Shown one piece after another: positions 17,495 to 25,389 of a stretch of DNA of 64,000 nt; position 1 is the stretch's first letter, and each line of letters begins with the position of its first letter. This DNA comes from CAYYFX01 sp046330135. Its GTDB lineage: Bacteria; ARS69. Location: the NCBI GenBank assembly GCA_046330135.1, contig JAXLTI010000003.1, forward strand, positions 558,001 through 622,000, written 5' to 3'. Under the pieces are notes generated by a model. It worked only from the letters and a program-made list of their open reading frames with translations, searched no databases and was not told the origin of the DNA. Position numbers and translations under genes: made by a program.

Positions 17495-19897
17495 ATGACG
17501 TCACCGGCGCCGCGTGACTTTCTCCGGTGCGGCCTGGCCCTCCCGCTCGCCGCCGTCGCGCTGCTCGCGGCCGCTCCGTCCGCGCGCGCCGACGACGAGA
17601 CGGGCTGGCCTCGTGGCTTCGACAGCTCCAGCGGCTCGTTCGTGATCTACCAGCCGCAGCCGGAGACGCTCAGCGGGGACTTGCTCTCTTGCCGCGCGGC
17701 GTTCTCGCTGCAGAAGGTCGGGACGCAGGCTCCGGCCTTCGGAGTGCTCTGGTTCACGGAGCGCCTGCAGATCGACCGCGACAGCAGCGCGGTGAACGGC
17801 CGCGACCTCGACGTCACCCGCGTGCGCCTGCCGGGCATCACCGCGGCGGAGGCTCCCCGCTACGAGAAGCTGGTGGAGCAGGAGGCGAAGGGCTGGGACC
17901 TTTCCGGCTCGCTCGATGAGCTGCAGGCGGGGCTGGCCGCCTCCGAGAAGGAACGAGCCAGCGTCGCCGATCTCGAGACGTCCCCGCCCCGGATCGTCTT
18001 CTCCAACCAACGCGCCATCCTGGTTCAGTACGACGGCAGTCCCGCGCTCGGCCCGATCGAGGGCTCGAGCCTGCAGCGCGTCGAGAACACGCCGTACGCG
18101 GTGGTCTACGACCCCGGTCACGGCGACTACTATCTGAGCGGCGCGCACCTCTGGTACACGTCGAAGGACCCGCTCGCCCATTGGCACGCCGTCTCGGCGC
18201 CGCCGGCCGCGGTGGCGAGCGTCGTGCCTCCGGACACGTCGTCCTCCGATCGGATCGAAGGCGAGCCGCCCGTGGTCCTCACGGCGACCGAGCCCACCGA
18301 GCTGATCTCGTGCGACGGACCGCCGGATTACGCGCCGTTGGCGGGCGGCGAGCTCCTCTTCGTCACCAACACGGAGAGCGACGTCTTCCGCGAGATCAAG
18401 ACGCAGTCGATCTTCGTGCTGCTGGCGGGCCGCTGGTACCGGGCCGCCTCGCCAGACGGCCCTTGGACGTTCGTCCGCAGCGACCAGCTGCCCGACAGCT
18501 TCCGCCGCGTGTCCTCCGAGTCGCCCAAGGCGGAGATTCTGGCTTCCATCGCCGGCACCGAGCAGGCCGACGACGCGGTGGCCGACGCGGAGATCCCGCA
18601 GACCAGCGCCATCCGCAGGGACAGCACCGACGTGCAGGTGGCTTACGACGACGACCCGCAGTTCGAGGCGGTCGAAGGCACGGACCTGCAGTACGCGGTC
18701 AACACCGACTCGCAGGTCATTCTCGCCGACGGACGCTACTACCTCTGCGACCAGGGCGTCTGGTACGTCTCGGACTATGCGGACGGCCCCTGGAGCGTGA
18801 GCGAGACGCGGCCGCTGGAGGTGGACGACATCCCGCCCAGCTGCCCGGTCTACAACGTCCGCTACGTCTACATCTACGAGGTCACTCCCGACGTCATCTA
18901 CATGGGATACCTCCCGGGATACGTCGGCTGCTTCCCCTACTACGGGACCGTGGTGTACGGGACGGGCTACCACTACCGCCCCTGGCGGAGGCACCACTAC
19001 TTCCCGCGGCCGTTCACGTGGGGCTTCTTCCCTCATTACAATCCGTGGCTGAGCCGCTGGAGCTTCGGCTACAGCTATTGCTCCGGGTTCTTCCGCACCG
19101 GCTACCGCTGGAATCACGAGCCGCGCTTCCGGCACTACGCGCCGCTGTGGTTCGGCCCGGGCGGGTATCATCGTCCGCTGTACGGCGCGGACCAGAAGCC
19201 GGTGCGCTCGCGGGACGCGCTCAAGCAGCGGCAGCGCTCGAGCGACGTCCTGCCCATGAACCTCTACAACCGCTCGACGAACGTGAGCCGCGTCGTTCGC
19301 ACGGTGAGCCAGATCCCTGCGCACGGGGTTCGTCCGTTCCCCGCCAAGCCGGTCGGACTGCCGAACAACGTCCTCGCGGGCAAGGACGGCAAGGTCTACC
19401 GCCGCGCCGCCCCCGGCAATTGGCAGGTCAACCAGGGGCGCAAGTGGGTGCCGACCCGCGACGTCGAACCGAAGCCCACTGCGCCGGATCGAGCCGACGG
19501 AACGGCGCCGGGCTCGAAGGGCGGAGGCCGCTCGCCGGGCGATCGTCCCACCCCGCCGCCGTCCCGCCCCGAGACTCCGCCGAAGCAAACGCACGACGCG
19601 CCGCCGGCTCGCTCCGAGCCGCCGCAGAGGCAGCCGCGTACCGAGCCGCCGGCCCATCCTGCTCCGCCGCCGCTCAGCCGCAAGCCGGGAGACCTCGAGC
19701 GCGAGTATCACGCCCGGGAGCGGGGCGGCAGCACGAAGCCCTCGGAGGCTCCGCCTCCCGCGCAGCGCGCCGAGCCGCAGCGCCGGGATCAGAAGCCCCC
19801 GGAGGCGAGGCAGCCGGAGACGAAACCGCCGGACGCGAAGCAGCAGGAACAGAAGAAGCCCGAGCCGAAGAAGCCGGATCGTCCGAGAGGCCACTGA
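17495..19897 (+). CDS. Large secreted surface protein of the carbohydrate-binding family V/XII-like type
   Basis: 800 aa with a signal peptide (LALPLAAVALLAAAPSARA). The middle has repeated short modules of the form FVTNTESDVFREIKTQ, GRWYRAASPDGPWTFV, LQYAVNTDSQVILADGRYY and GVWYVSDYADGPW, which many genomes label carbohydrate-binding family V/XII. A Tyr/Trp/Gly-rich stretch (DVIYMGYLPGYVGCFPYYG, YHYRPWRRHHYF, about 465-560) follows. The last 150 residues are Pro/Lys/Glu-rich and disordered. The ribosome site is GAGGAGG. The WYRA/DGPW modules resemble beta-strand carbohydrate-binding folds, but binding is unproven. Likely cell-surface or matrix protein. Confidence 0.7.
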   Translation: MTSPAPRDFLRCGLALPLAAVALLAAAPSARADDETGWPRGFDSSSGSFVIYQPQPETLSGDLLSCRAAFSLQKVGTQAPAFGVLWFTERLQIDRDSSAVNGRDLDVTRVRLPGITAAEAPRYEKLVEQEAKGWDLSGSLDELQAGLAASEKERASVADLETSPPRIVFSNQRAILVQYDGSPALGPIEGSSLQRVENTPYAVVYDPGHGDYYLSGAHLWYTSKDPLAHWHAVSAPPAAVASVVPPDTSSSDRIEGEPPVVLTATEPTELISCDGPPDYAPLAGGELLFVTNTESDVFREIKTQSIFVLLAGRWYRAASPDGPWTFVRSDQLPDSFRRVSSESPKAEILASIAGTEQADDAVADAEIPQTSAIRRDSTDVQVAYDDDPQFEAVEGTDLQYAVNTDSQVILADGRYYLCDQGVWYVSDYADGPWSVSETRPLEVDDIPPSCPVYNVRYVYIYEVTPDVIYMGYLPGYVGCFPYYGTVVYGTGYHYRPWRRHHYFPRPFTWGFFPHYNPWLSRWSFGYSYCSGFFRTGYRWNHEPRFRHYAPLWFGPGGYHRPLYGADQKPVRSRDALKQRQRSSDVLPMNLYNRSTNVSRVVRTVSQIPAHGVRPFPAKPVGLPNNVLAGKDGKVYRRAAPGNWQVNQGRKWVPTRDVEPKPTAPDRADGTAPGSKGGGRSPGDRPTPPPSRPETPPKQTHDAPPARSEPPQRQPRTEPPAHPAPPPLSRKPGDLEREYHARERGGSTKPSEAPPPAQRAEPQRRDQKPPEARQPETKPPDAKQQEQKKPEPKKPDRPRGH

Positions 19898-19907
19898 GCG
19901 AGCGACG

Positions 19908-19941
19908 GCGGCGAGCGGATTCCCGTGATCCGACTCGCCGC
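19908..19941 (+). terminator. Hairpin terminator
   Basis: A 13-bp stem with one bulged A (GCGGCGAGCGGAT paired with ATCCG and CTCGCCGC), 7-nt loop, 10 nt after the surface-protein stop codon. Confidence 0.6.
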
Positions 19942-20177
19942 GGCTTCCTCGGGTGACTCTCGACGAGTGGACGACCCGGCACTCTGCTTCCTGGCGTCAC
20001 GAGGCGCCGCTCCCAGGATGGCTCAGTTCTCGAATGGCGTTGAATGGCGCACACCGGGGCCCTAAGCTCCGTCTCCGCCGCACCGCTCGACTCGCCGCGG
20101 CGCCTACCCCTGCGCAGCCCGATGTGCACGCGAACCGTTCGCCACGCCGAGCGTGGCGGGAAGACGAGGATTTGACG

Positions 20178-21602
20178 ATGGCCGACGTGATCGCAGAGAG
20201 CCGCCAGGGCGGGAAGTCCACTCTCGATGCCGAGAGTCTCGAAGGGCTGAGGACGTCGATGCGCGGGCGGCTCCTCGGCGCCGGTTCCGAAGGGTACGAC
20301 GAGTGCCGCACCATATGGAACGCGATGATCGACCGTCGGCCGGCGCTGATCGCCCGATGCGCGGGCGCGGCCGACGTCGTCCACGCGGTGCGGTTCGCCC
20401 GCGCTCACCATCTCTCGCTCTCGGTGCGAGGCGGCGGGCACAACATCGCCGGGAACGCCGTGTGCGAGGGCGGTCTGATGATCGACCTCTCGCCGATGAA
20501 GTCCGTCCGGATCGATCCGGCGAACCGGACCGCTCGGGTGGAGCCGGGCGTCACGCTCGGCGAGTTCGACCGCGAGGCGCAGGCCTTCGGGCTCGCCACG
20601 CCCCTGGGAATCAACTCCACCACCGGCGTGGCGGGGTTGACGCTCGGCGGCGGGTTCGGCTGGCTGAGCCGCAGCCTCGGGCTCACCATCGACAACCTCC
20701 TCTCCGCGGACGTGGTCACGGCCTCCGGCGAGTTGCTCGAGGCGAGCAGCACCGAGAACCCGGACCTCTTCTGGGCCATTCGCGGCGGCGGCGGGAACTT
20801 CGGGGTGGTCACTTCCTTCGAGTTCCGATTGCACCCGGTCGGACCCGAGTTGCTCTCGGGTCTGGTCATCCACCCCCTCGCGGCGGCGAAGGACGTGCTC
20901 CGCTTCTACCGCGACTTCATGGCCAGCACGCCGGAGGAGTTCGTGTGTTGGTTCGTGCTGCGGAAGGCCCCGCCGCTTCCGTTCCTTCCGGCCGAGTGGC
21001 ACGGCCAGGAGATCCTCGCTCTCGCGATGTGCTTCTCGGGCAAGATCGCCGACGGCGAGCGCGTGGCGAAGCCGCTGAGGGCGTTCGGCAAGCCGATCGC
21101 GGACGTGGTGGCGCCCCACCCGTTCACGGCCTGGCAGGCCATCCTCGATCCCCTGCTCGCGCCGGGGATGCGCAATTACTGGAAGTCCCACGACTTCCGC
21201 GAGCTGAGCGACGGCCTGATCGACGTCCTGGTCTCGCATGCGGCGCGGATCCCCGACCCGCAGACGGAGATCGCCTTCGCGCAGCTCGGCGGCGCAGTCA
21301 GCCGCGTTCCGCGCGAGGCCACCGCGTACACGCACCGGGACGCGCAGTTCGTGCTGAACGTGCACGGCCGGTGGGCGGAGCCGGACAAGGACGTGAAATG
21401 CATCGGCTGGGCGCGCGAGCTCTTTCAAGCGGCGTCGCCGTTCTCCACCGGTGGGGTCTACGTGAACTTCCTGACCCAGGAGGAGCAGGACCGCGTGCAC
21501 GCCGCCTACGGCGACAACTACCAGCGGCTCGTTCAGATCAAGAACAAGTACGACCCGACGAACCTCTTCCAGGTGAACCAGAACATCCGCCCGACCGTGT
21601 GA
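20178..21602 (+). CDS. FAD-linked oxidoreductase of the berberine-bridge (BBE) type
   Basis: 474 aa. The ATG (MADVIAESRQGG) has GACGAGGA 7 nt upstream; longer in-frame starts give a non-homologous, Arg-rich extension. The PCMH-type FAD domain shows LIARCAGAADVVHAVRFAR, VRGGGHNIAG (the His is the usual 8-alpha-histidyl FAD site), DLSPMKSVRIDP, GVAGLTLGGGFGWLSR and GGGGNFGVVTSFEFR. The C-terminal BBE motif is YVNFLTQEEQDRVHAAYGDNYQRLVQIKNKYDP split over the last 55 residues, ending NLFQVNQNI. The second covalent Cys position appears to be Ser/Thr, suggesting single FAD attachment. Such enzymes oxidise sugars or alkaloid-like alcohols; substrate unknown. Confidence 0.9.
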   Translation: MADVIAESRQGGKSTLDAESLEGLRTSMRGRLLGAGSEGYDECRTIWNAMIDRRPALIARCAGAADVVHAVRFARAHHLSLSVRGGGHNIAGNAVCEGGLMIDLSPMKSVRIDPANRTARVEPGVTLGEFDREAQAFGLATPLGINSTTGVAGLTLGGGFGWLSRSLGLTIDNLLSADVVTASGELLEASSTENPDLFWAIRGGGGNFGVVTSFEFRLHPVGPELLSGLVIHPLAAAKDVLRFYRDFMASTPEEFVCWFVLRKAPPLPFLPAEWHGQEILALAMCFSGKIADGERVAKPLRAFGKPIADVVAPHPFTAWQAILDPLLAPGMRNYWKSHDFRELSDGLIDVLVSHAARIPDPQTEIAFAQLGGAVSRVPREATAYTHRDAQFVLNVHGRWAEPDKDVKCIGWARELFQAASPFSTGGVYVNFLTQEEQDRVHAAYGDNYQRLVQIKNKYDPTNLFQVNQNIRPTV

Positions 21603-21618
21603 CGGCGGGCCGGACCCG

Positions 21619-21648
21619 GCGGGCGACGCGAGCGGTCGCGTCGCCCGC
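21619..21648 (+). terminator. Strong hairpin terminator
   Basis: Perfect 13-bp stem (GCGGGCGACGCGA/TCGCGTCGCCCGC) with a GCGG loop, 17 nt after the flavoenzyme stop codon and before the next gene's promoter region. Confidence 0.7.
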
Positions 21649-21715
21649 ATCCTCGGGTTCCCTCGGCCCCCCCGCGTCCGCTAGGATGCGGCCGACCCCA
21701 ACCGAGAGGTCGGCC

Positions 21716-23503
21716 ATGCCGCGCCCGTTCGCTCCTCTGTTCGTGGCCTTCGTCGTCCTGGCAGTCTCGTGGCTCCCGGAGCCGTCCTTCGCACAAGCGA
21801 ATCCTGGTCCCGGCGACTGGGGCGATGCGCCGGAGGGAGCGCTGGCCTACCCGGCGACGGGTGTCACGGGCCTCTTCCCCACGTGCTTCGGCGGGCCGTC
21901 CGGTTTCATCTGGCACGCCGTGGGCGGCCCGGGCTTCAACATGTACTGGGGCAGCAGCGTGGATCAGGAGATCGACGGCAACGCCGGCTTCTGCCCCCCG
22001 CCGTCGTACGAGCGCGACGAGTGCTGGGGTCCCTTCGACGGCGACGGCGGCCTCACGACTCCGGACACCTACTCGATCGACAACGGCAACCAGGTCGTCC
22101 CCTGCGGCCAGACGCCGCCCCGCGCCCTCGGCACGGTCTGCCAGGTGCTCAACCTCACTCCGGGCGGACCGTTCGATGCCAACCTCGTGAACCAGACGGG
22201 CGCGCCGGGCTTCGTCAACGTGCTCTTCGATTGGAACCAGGACGGCGTGTGGGGAGGGTTCTCCTTCTGCGGCGCCCAGCCGACGCCCGAGCACGCCATC
22301 GTCAACGTGCCGGTTCCTCCGCAGTACATCGGGCCGCTCACCGGGCTCTCGCCGGGCTCGATCCAGATCGGGCCGCAGTCCGGCTACGTGTGGGTGCGCA
22401 TGACCCTGTCGGATCACCCCGTCCCGATCGACTGGGACGGAAGCGGGATCTTCGATGCCGGCGAGACGGAGGATTATCTCCTCCGCGTCGACGGCGGGCA
22501 GCTCGGCGAGTACGGCGACGCGCCGGACGGGAGTCTCGCGTACCCGAGCGGCGTCGTCGGCCAGTTCCCCACGTGCCGGGCGTTCGGCCCGCCCGGCTAC
22601 GTGTTTCATGCGCCGAACCTCGTCGCGTACTTCGGCCGGGGCGAGGATTACGAGACCGACGGGAACGCCGGCACGTGTCCGGCCCCGCCGTACGATCAAG
22701 ACGAGTGCGCGCTCGCCGGCGGCGACGCGGGCCTCCTCGCTCCGCAGGCGCTCTCCCTCTCCGCCGGCGGCGTCGTGGTGACGTGCCCGGGCGCCGCCGG
22801 TCCCACGTGGAGCGGGTGCTTGACCGCGCATTGGGGATCGGACGTGGACATCCAGACGACGAACAACGCAGGGAGCGCGCGCTACGTGAACCTGCTCGTG
22901 GACTGGGATGGCGACGGCCAGTGGACGGCAGCCGCTCAAACCTGTCCGAACGGCGGCACAGTGCTCGAGCACGTTCTCGTGGACTGGCCCGTGCCGCCCG
23001 GCTTCAGCGGGCCGCTCTCCATGCTCGCGCCGCCCGACTTCACGATCGGCGCGCCGCCTGCGGGCGCGGGCGGTTACGCGTGGGCTCGCTTCACGATCTC
23101 CGACGTTGCGATCGGGCCGGCGTGGAGCGGCGACGGGCACTTCACCGACGGCGAGACGGAAGATTACCTCTTCCGGATCCTGCCGCCGCCGGTGGATGCG
23201 TCCGAGCTCGGACGGGGAGCTCCGTCTCGTCTGCAGCTCGAGGCGGTGCAGCCGAATCCCGCGGGATCGAGCGCGTCGATCCGGTTCGCCACCGGCCGAC
23301 CTGGGCGCGTGGTGATCTCGGTCTTCGACGCGGGCGGGCGGCGCGTGGCCACGTTGCTCGACGAGGTGCTGGGCGAGGGCTGGCATACCGCCGGGTGGAA
23401 CCGCACCGACGACGCGGGGCGCCAAGCGGCCCCCGGCGTTTACTTCGTCCGCGTGCGCGACGACGATCAAGCCGTCACCACGAAGATCGTCGTGGTGCGG
23501 TAG
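21716..23503 (+). CDS. Secreted protein with two GEVED domains and a T9SS-type C-terminal domain
   Basis: 595 aa. The ATG at MPRPFAPLF has GAGAGG 6 nt upstream and opens a clean signal peptide ending FAQA. Two homologous halves each start GDxPDGxLAYPxxGVxGxFPTC and end DGETEDYLFR or AGETEDYLLR, the GEVED domain signature. Aspartate-rich DWDGDGQW turns may bind calcium. The C-terminal 85 residues are a FlgD-like Ig domain (VQPNPAGSSASIRF, VVISVFDAGGRRVATLL, APGVYFVRV) ending KIVVVR, as in T9SS cargo. A TAGGAT hexamer 28 nt before the ATG may be the -10 box. Likely exported; ligand unknown. Confidence 0.85.
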   Translation: MPRPFAPLFVAFVVLAVSWLPEPSFAQANPGPGDWGDAPEGALAYPATGVTGLFPTCFGGPSGFIWHAVGGPGFNMYWGSSVDQEIDGNAGFCPPPSYERDECWGPFDGDGGLTTPDTYSIDNGNQVVPCGQTPPRALGTVCQVLNLTPGGPFDANLVNQTGAPGFVNVLFDWNQDGVWGGFSFCGAQPTPEHAIVNVPVPPQYIGPLTGLSPGSIQIGPQSGYVWVRMTLSDHPVPIDWDGSGIFDAGETEDYLLRVDGGQLGEYGDAPDGSLAYPSGVVGQFPTCRAFGPPGYVFHAPNLVAYFGRGEDYETDGNAGTCPAPPYDQDECALAGGDAGLLAPQALSLSAGGVVVTCPGAAGPTWSGCLTAHWGSDVDIQTTNNAGSARYVNLLVDWDGDGQWTAAAQTCPNGGTVLEHVLVDWPVPPGFSGPLSMLAPPDFTIGAPPAGAGGYAWARFTISDVAIGPAWSGDGHFTDGETEDYLFRILPPPVDASELGRGAPSRLQLEAVQPNPAGSSASIRFATGRPGRVVISVFDAGGRRVATLLDEVLGEGWHTAGWNRTDDAGRQAAPGVYFVRVRDDDQAVTTKIVVVR

Positions 23504-23528
23504 GCCGCACGAAGAGGGCCCCTGCGGC

Positions 23529-23561
23529 GTGAACCCCGAGACCGCAAGGCCTCGGGGTCAC
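23529..23561. terminator. Bidirectional hairpin between convergent genes
   Basis: An 11-bp stem with one bulged A (GTGA, CCCCGAG / CTCGGGG, TCAC) and a 10-nt loop. It lies between the GEVED gene and the ClC gene and overlaps the ClC stop codon by a few bases. Confidence 0.6.
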
Positions 23562-25309
23562 GTCGTGCGCGCCGCACTCTCCGCGGCGCCGGCGCCGAGA
23601 CGCGCAAGCGACGTCACGACATCGGCGCTGGTGATGATCCCGAGCAGCGCGCCGGGGCGCTCCGGGTCCACGACCGGGAGCCGTCGGACGCCGGCGGCGC
23701 GCATGAGCTGCACGGCCTCCTCCAGATTCGCCTCGGGCGAGATGGAGGCGCCCGCGGGACGCATGACGTCGGCGGCCACCAGGCGCTCGCGGATCTCCCC
23801 GGCGCGCGACATCGCGTCGCGCAGCTCGCCGTAGGAGACGATCCCCTCCAGGCGCCCCTCGGGGTCGAGCACCGGGAATCCCGAGTGGCCGGACGCCTCG
23901 ATGCGCCTCAGGAGGTCGGGTAGCGGCATCCGGCTGTCGATCGTCTGCACGGATCGCGTCATCACGTCTCGCACCAGGATGCCGGCGAGCGGCGTGGGAG
24001 CGGGGCCGTCCACGCGGATCCCGCGGCGCAGGAGCTTCCTCGTGTAGATCGTGTCCGGTGCGAGACGCTTCGCGGTGACGACCGCGGTCACGCAAGAGAG
24101 CATCATGGGGAGAATGAGGCCGTAGCTGCGCGTCATCTCGAAGAGGACGAGGATCGCGCTCAGCGCCGCCCACGTGGAGCCGGCGAACACGGCGCCCATT
24201 CCCACCACGGCGAACGCACCGGGCTGCACGCCGAGCCTCGGGAAAAGGAGATCCACGACGTGTCCGAAGGCGCCGCCCAGCATGGCGCCGACGAAGAGCG
24301 ACGGCGCGAACACGCCGCCCGAGCCGCCGGACCCGAGCGTGAAGGACGTCGCCAGGATCTTCGCGACGACGAGCACGGCGAGGACGCCGAGAGCGAGCTG
24401 GCCGTGCAGGGCCTGCTCGATGGGTTCGTGCCCGGTACCGAGGACCTCGGGCCGGAAATACGCCAGCAAGCCGAGCAGCAGGCCGCCGAGCGCCGGCAGG
24501 AGGCTCGCCGGAATCGGCAGCCGCTCGAAGGCGTCTTCGAGGCGGTACAGGGTCTCGATGAAGAGACGCGCGGTGAGCGCCGCGAGGACGCCCAGCGCGG
24601 CGTACGCCAGCAGCTCCGGGGCGCTGCCCATCGTGTACGAGCCGGGCACCTCGTAGAACGCCGACGCTCCGAGGAGCGATCGCGCGACGACCGACGCCGT
24701 CACCGACGCGATGACCACCGTGGCGAAGGCGCGGCCGGCGAAGTCGCGCAGCACGATCTCCAGCGCGAAGACCACACCCGCGATGGGCGTGTTGAACGAG
24801 GCCGCGATCCCCCCCGCCGCGCCGCACGCGACGAGCATGCGCCGGAGATCCGCGCTTGCGCCCAGGGCGTCGCCCACGGTGGAGCCCACCGCGGAGCCGA
24901 TCTGCACGATCGGCCCTTCGCGCCCCGCCGACCCGCCGCTCCCGATCGAGATCGCCGAGGCCAGCGCCTTGAGCGCCGCCACGCGCGCGCGGATCTTCCC
25001 GCCGAACCTGGCCACGGCCAGCATCACTTCGGGCACGCCGTGACCGCGCGTCTCCGGAGCGGCGCGCGTCACGATCGGCCCGACGAGCAGCCCGCCGGCC
25101 GCAGGCACGAAGATGATCCACGCGGGCGGCCGGCACCCCGGCGCCGCGGCAGGCAGCGCCCGCGCGAAGAAGTCGATCAGCTTGACGAGGACCGCGGCGC
25201 CCAGTCCCGAGAGGACGCCGATCACCAGGGCGGCGGCGACGAGATGCCGCTCTCCCCCGCCGCGCAGCGCCCGCTGGAGACGCGCGATCGCGCTCGGGTT
25301 CTCGATCAT
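23558..25309 (-). CDS. ClC-family chloride channel/transporter with CBS-domain pair
   Basis: 583 aa. About 10-12 membrane helices carry the ClC selectivity motifs: GHGVPE (89-94), GSGGSAGREGPIV with the gating Glu E131, and GSGGSGGVFAPSLFVGAMLGG. Two C-terminal CBS domains follow (VMTRSVQTIDSRMPL and VMRPAGASISPEANL regions). At the position of the second, inner proton-pathway Glu of CLC-ec1 this protein has Ile (FALEIVL, I185), as in ClcB and the channels. It may therefore conduct passively rather than exchange protons. The ATG has GGAG 6 nt upstream. CBS domains suggest adenosine-nucleotide regulation. Confidence 0.92.
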   Translation of the reverse strand: MIENPSAIARLQRALRGGGERHLVAAALVIGVLSGLGAAVLVKLIDFFARALPAAAPGCRPPAWIIFVPAAGGLLVGPIVTRAAPETRGHGVPEVMLAVARFGGKIRARVAALKALASAISIGSGGSAGREGPIVQIGSAVGSTVGDALGASADLRRMLVACGAAGGIAASFNTPIAGVVFALEIVLRDFAGRAFATVVIASVTASVVARSLLGASAFYEVPGSYTMGSAPELLAYAALGVLAALTARLFIETLYRLEDAFERLPIPASLLPALGGLLLGLLAYFRPEVLGTGHEPIEQALHGQLALGVLAVLVVAKILATSFTLGSGGSGGVFAPSLFVGAMLGGAFGHVVDLLFPRLGVQPGAFAVVGMGAVFAGSTWAALSAILVLFEMTRSYGLILPMMLSCVTAVVTAKRLAPDTIYTRKLLRRGIRVDGPAPTPLAGILVRDVMTRSVQTIDSRMPLPDLLRRIEASGHSGFPVLDPEGRLEGIVSYGELRDAMSRAGEIRERLVAADVMRPAGASISPEANLEEAVQLMRAAGVRRLPVVDPERPGALLGIITSADVVTSLARLGAGAAESAARTT

Positions 25310-25389
25310 CGGGCTCCGAACGGGGGTAGTGAACGTACATCGTCCTTATACCGACTGAGAACGAAACCGTCGAGGCGCGAGTGGGGAGG

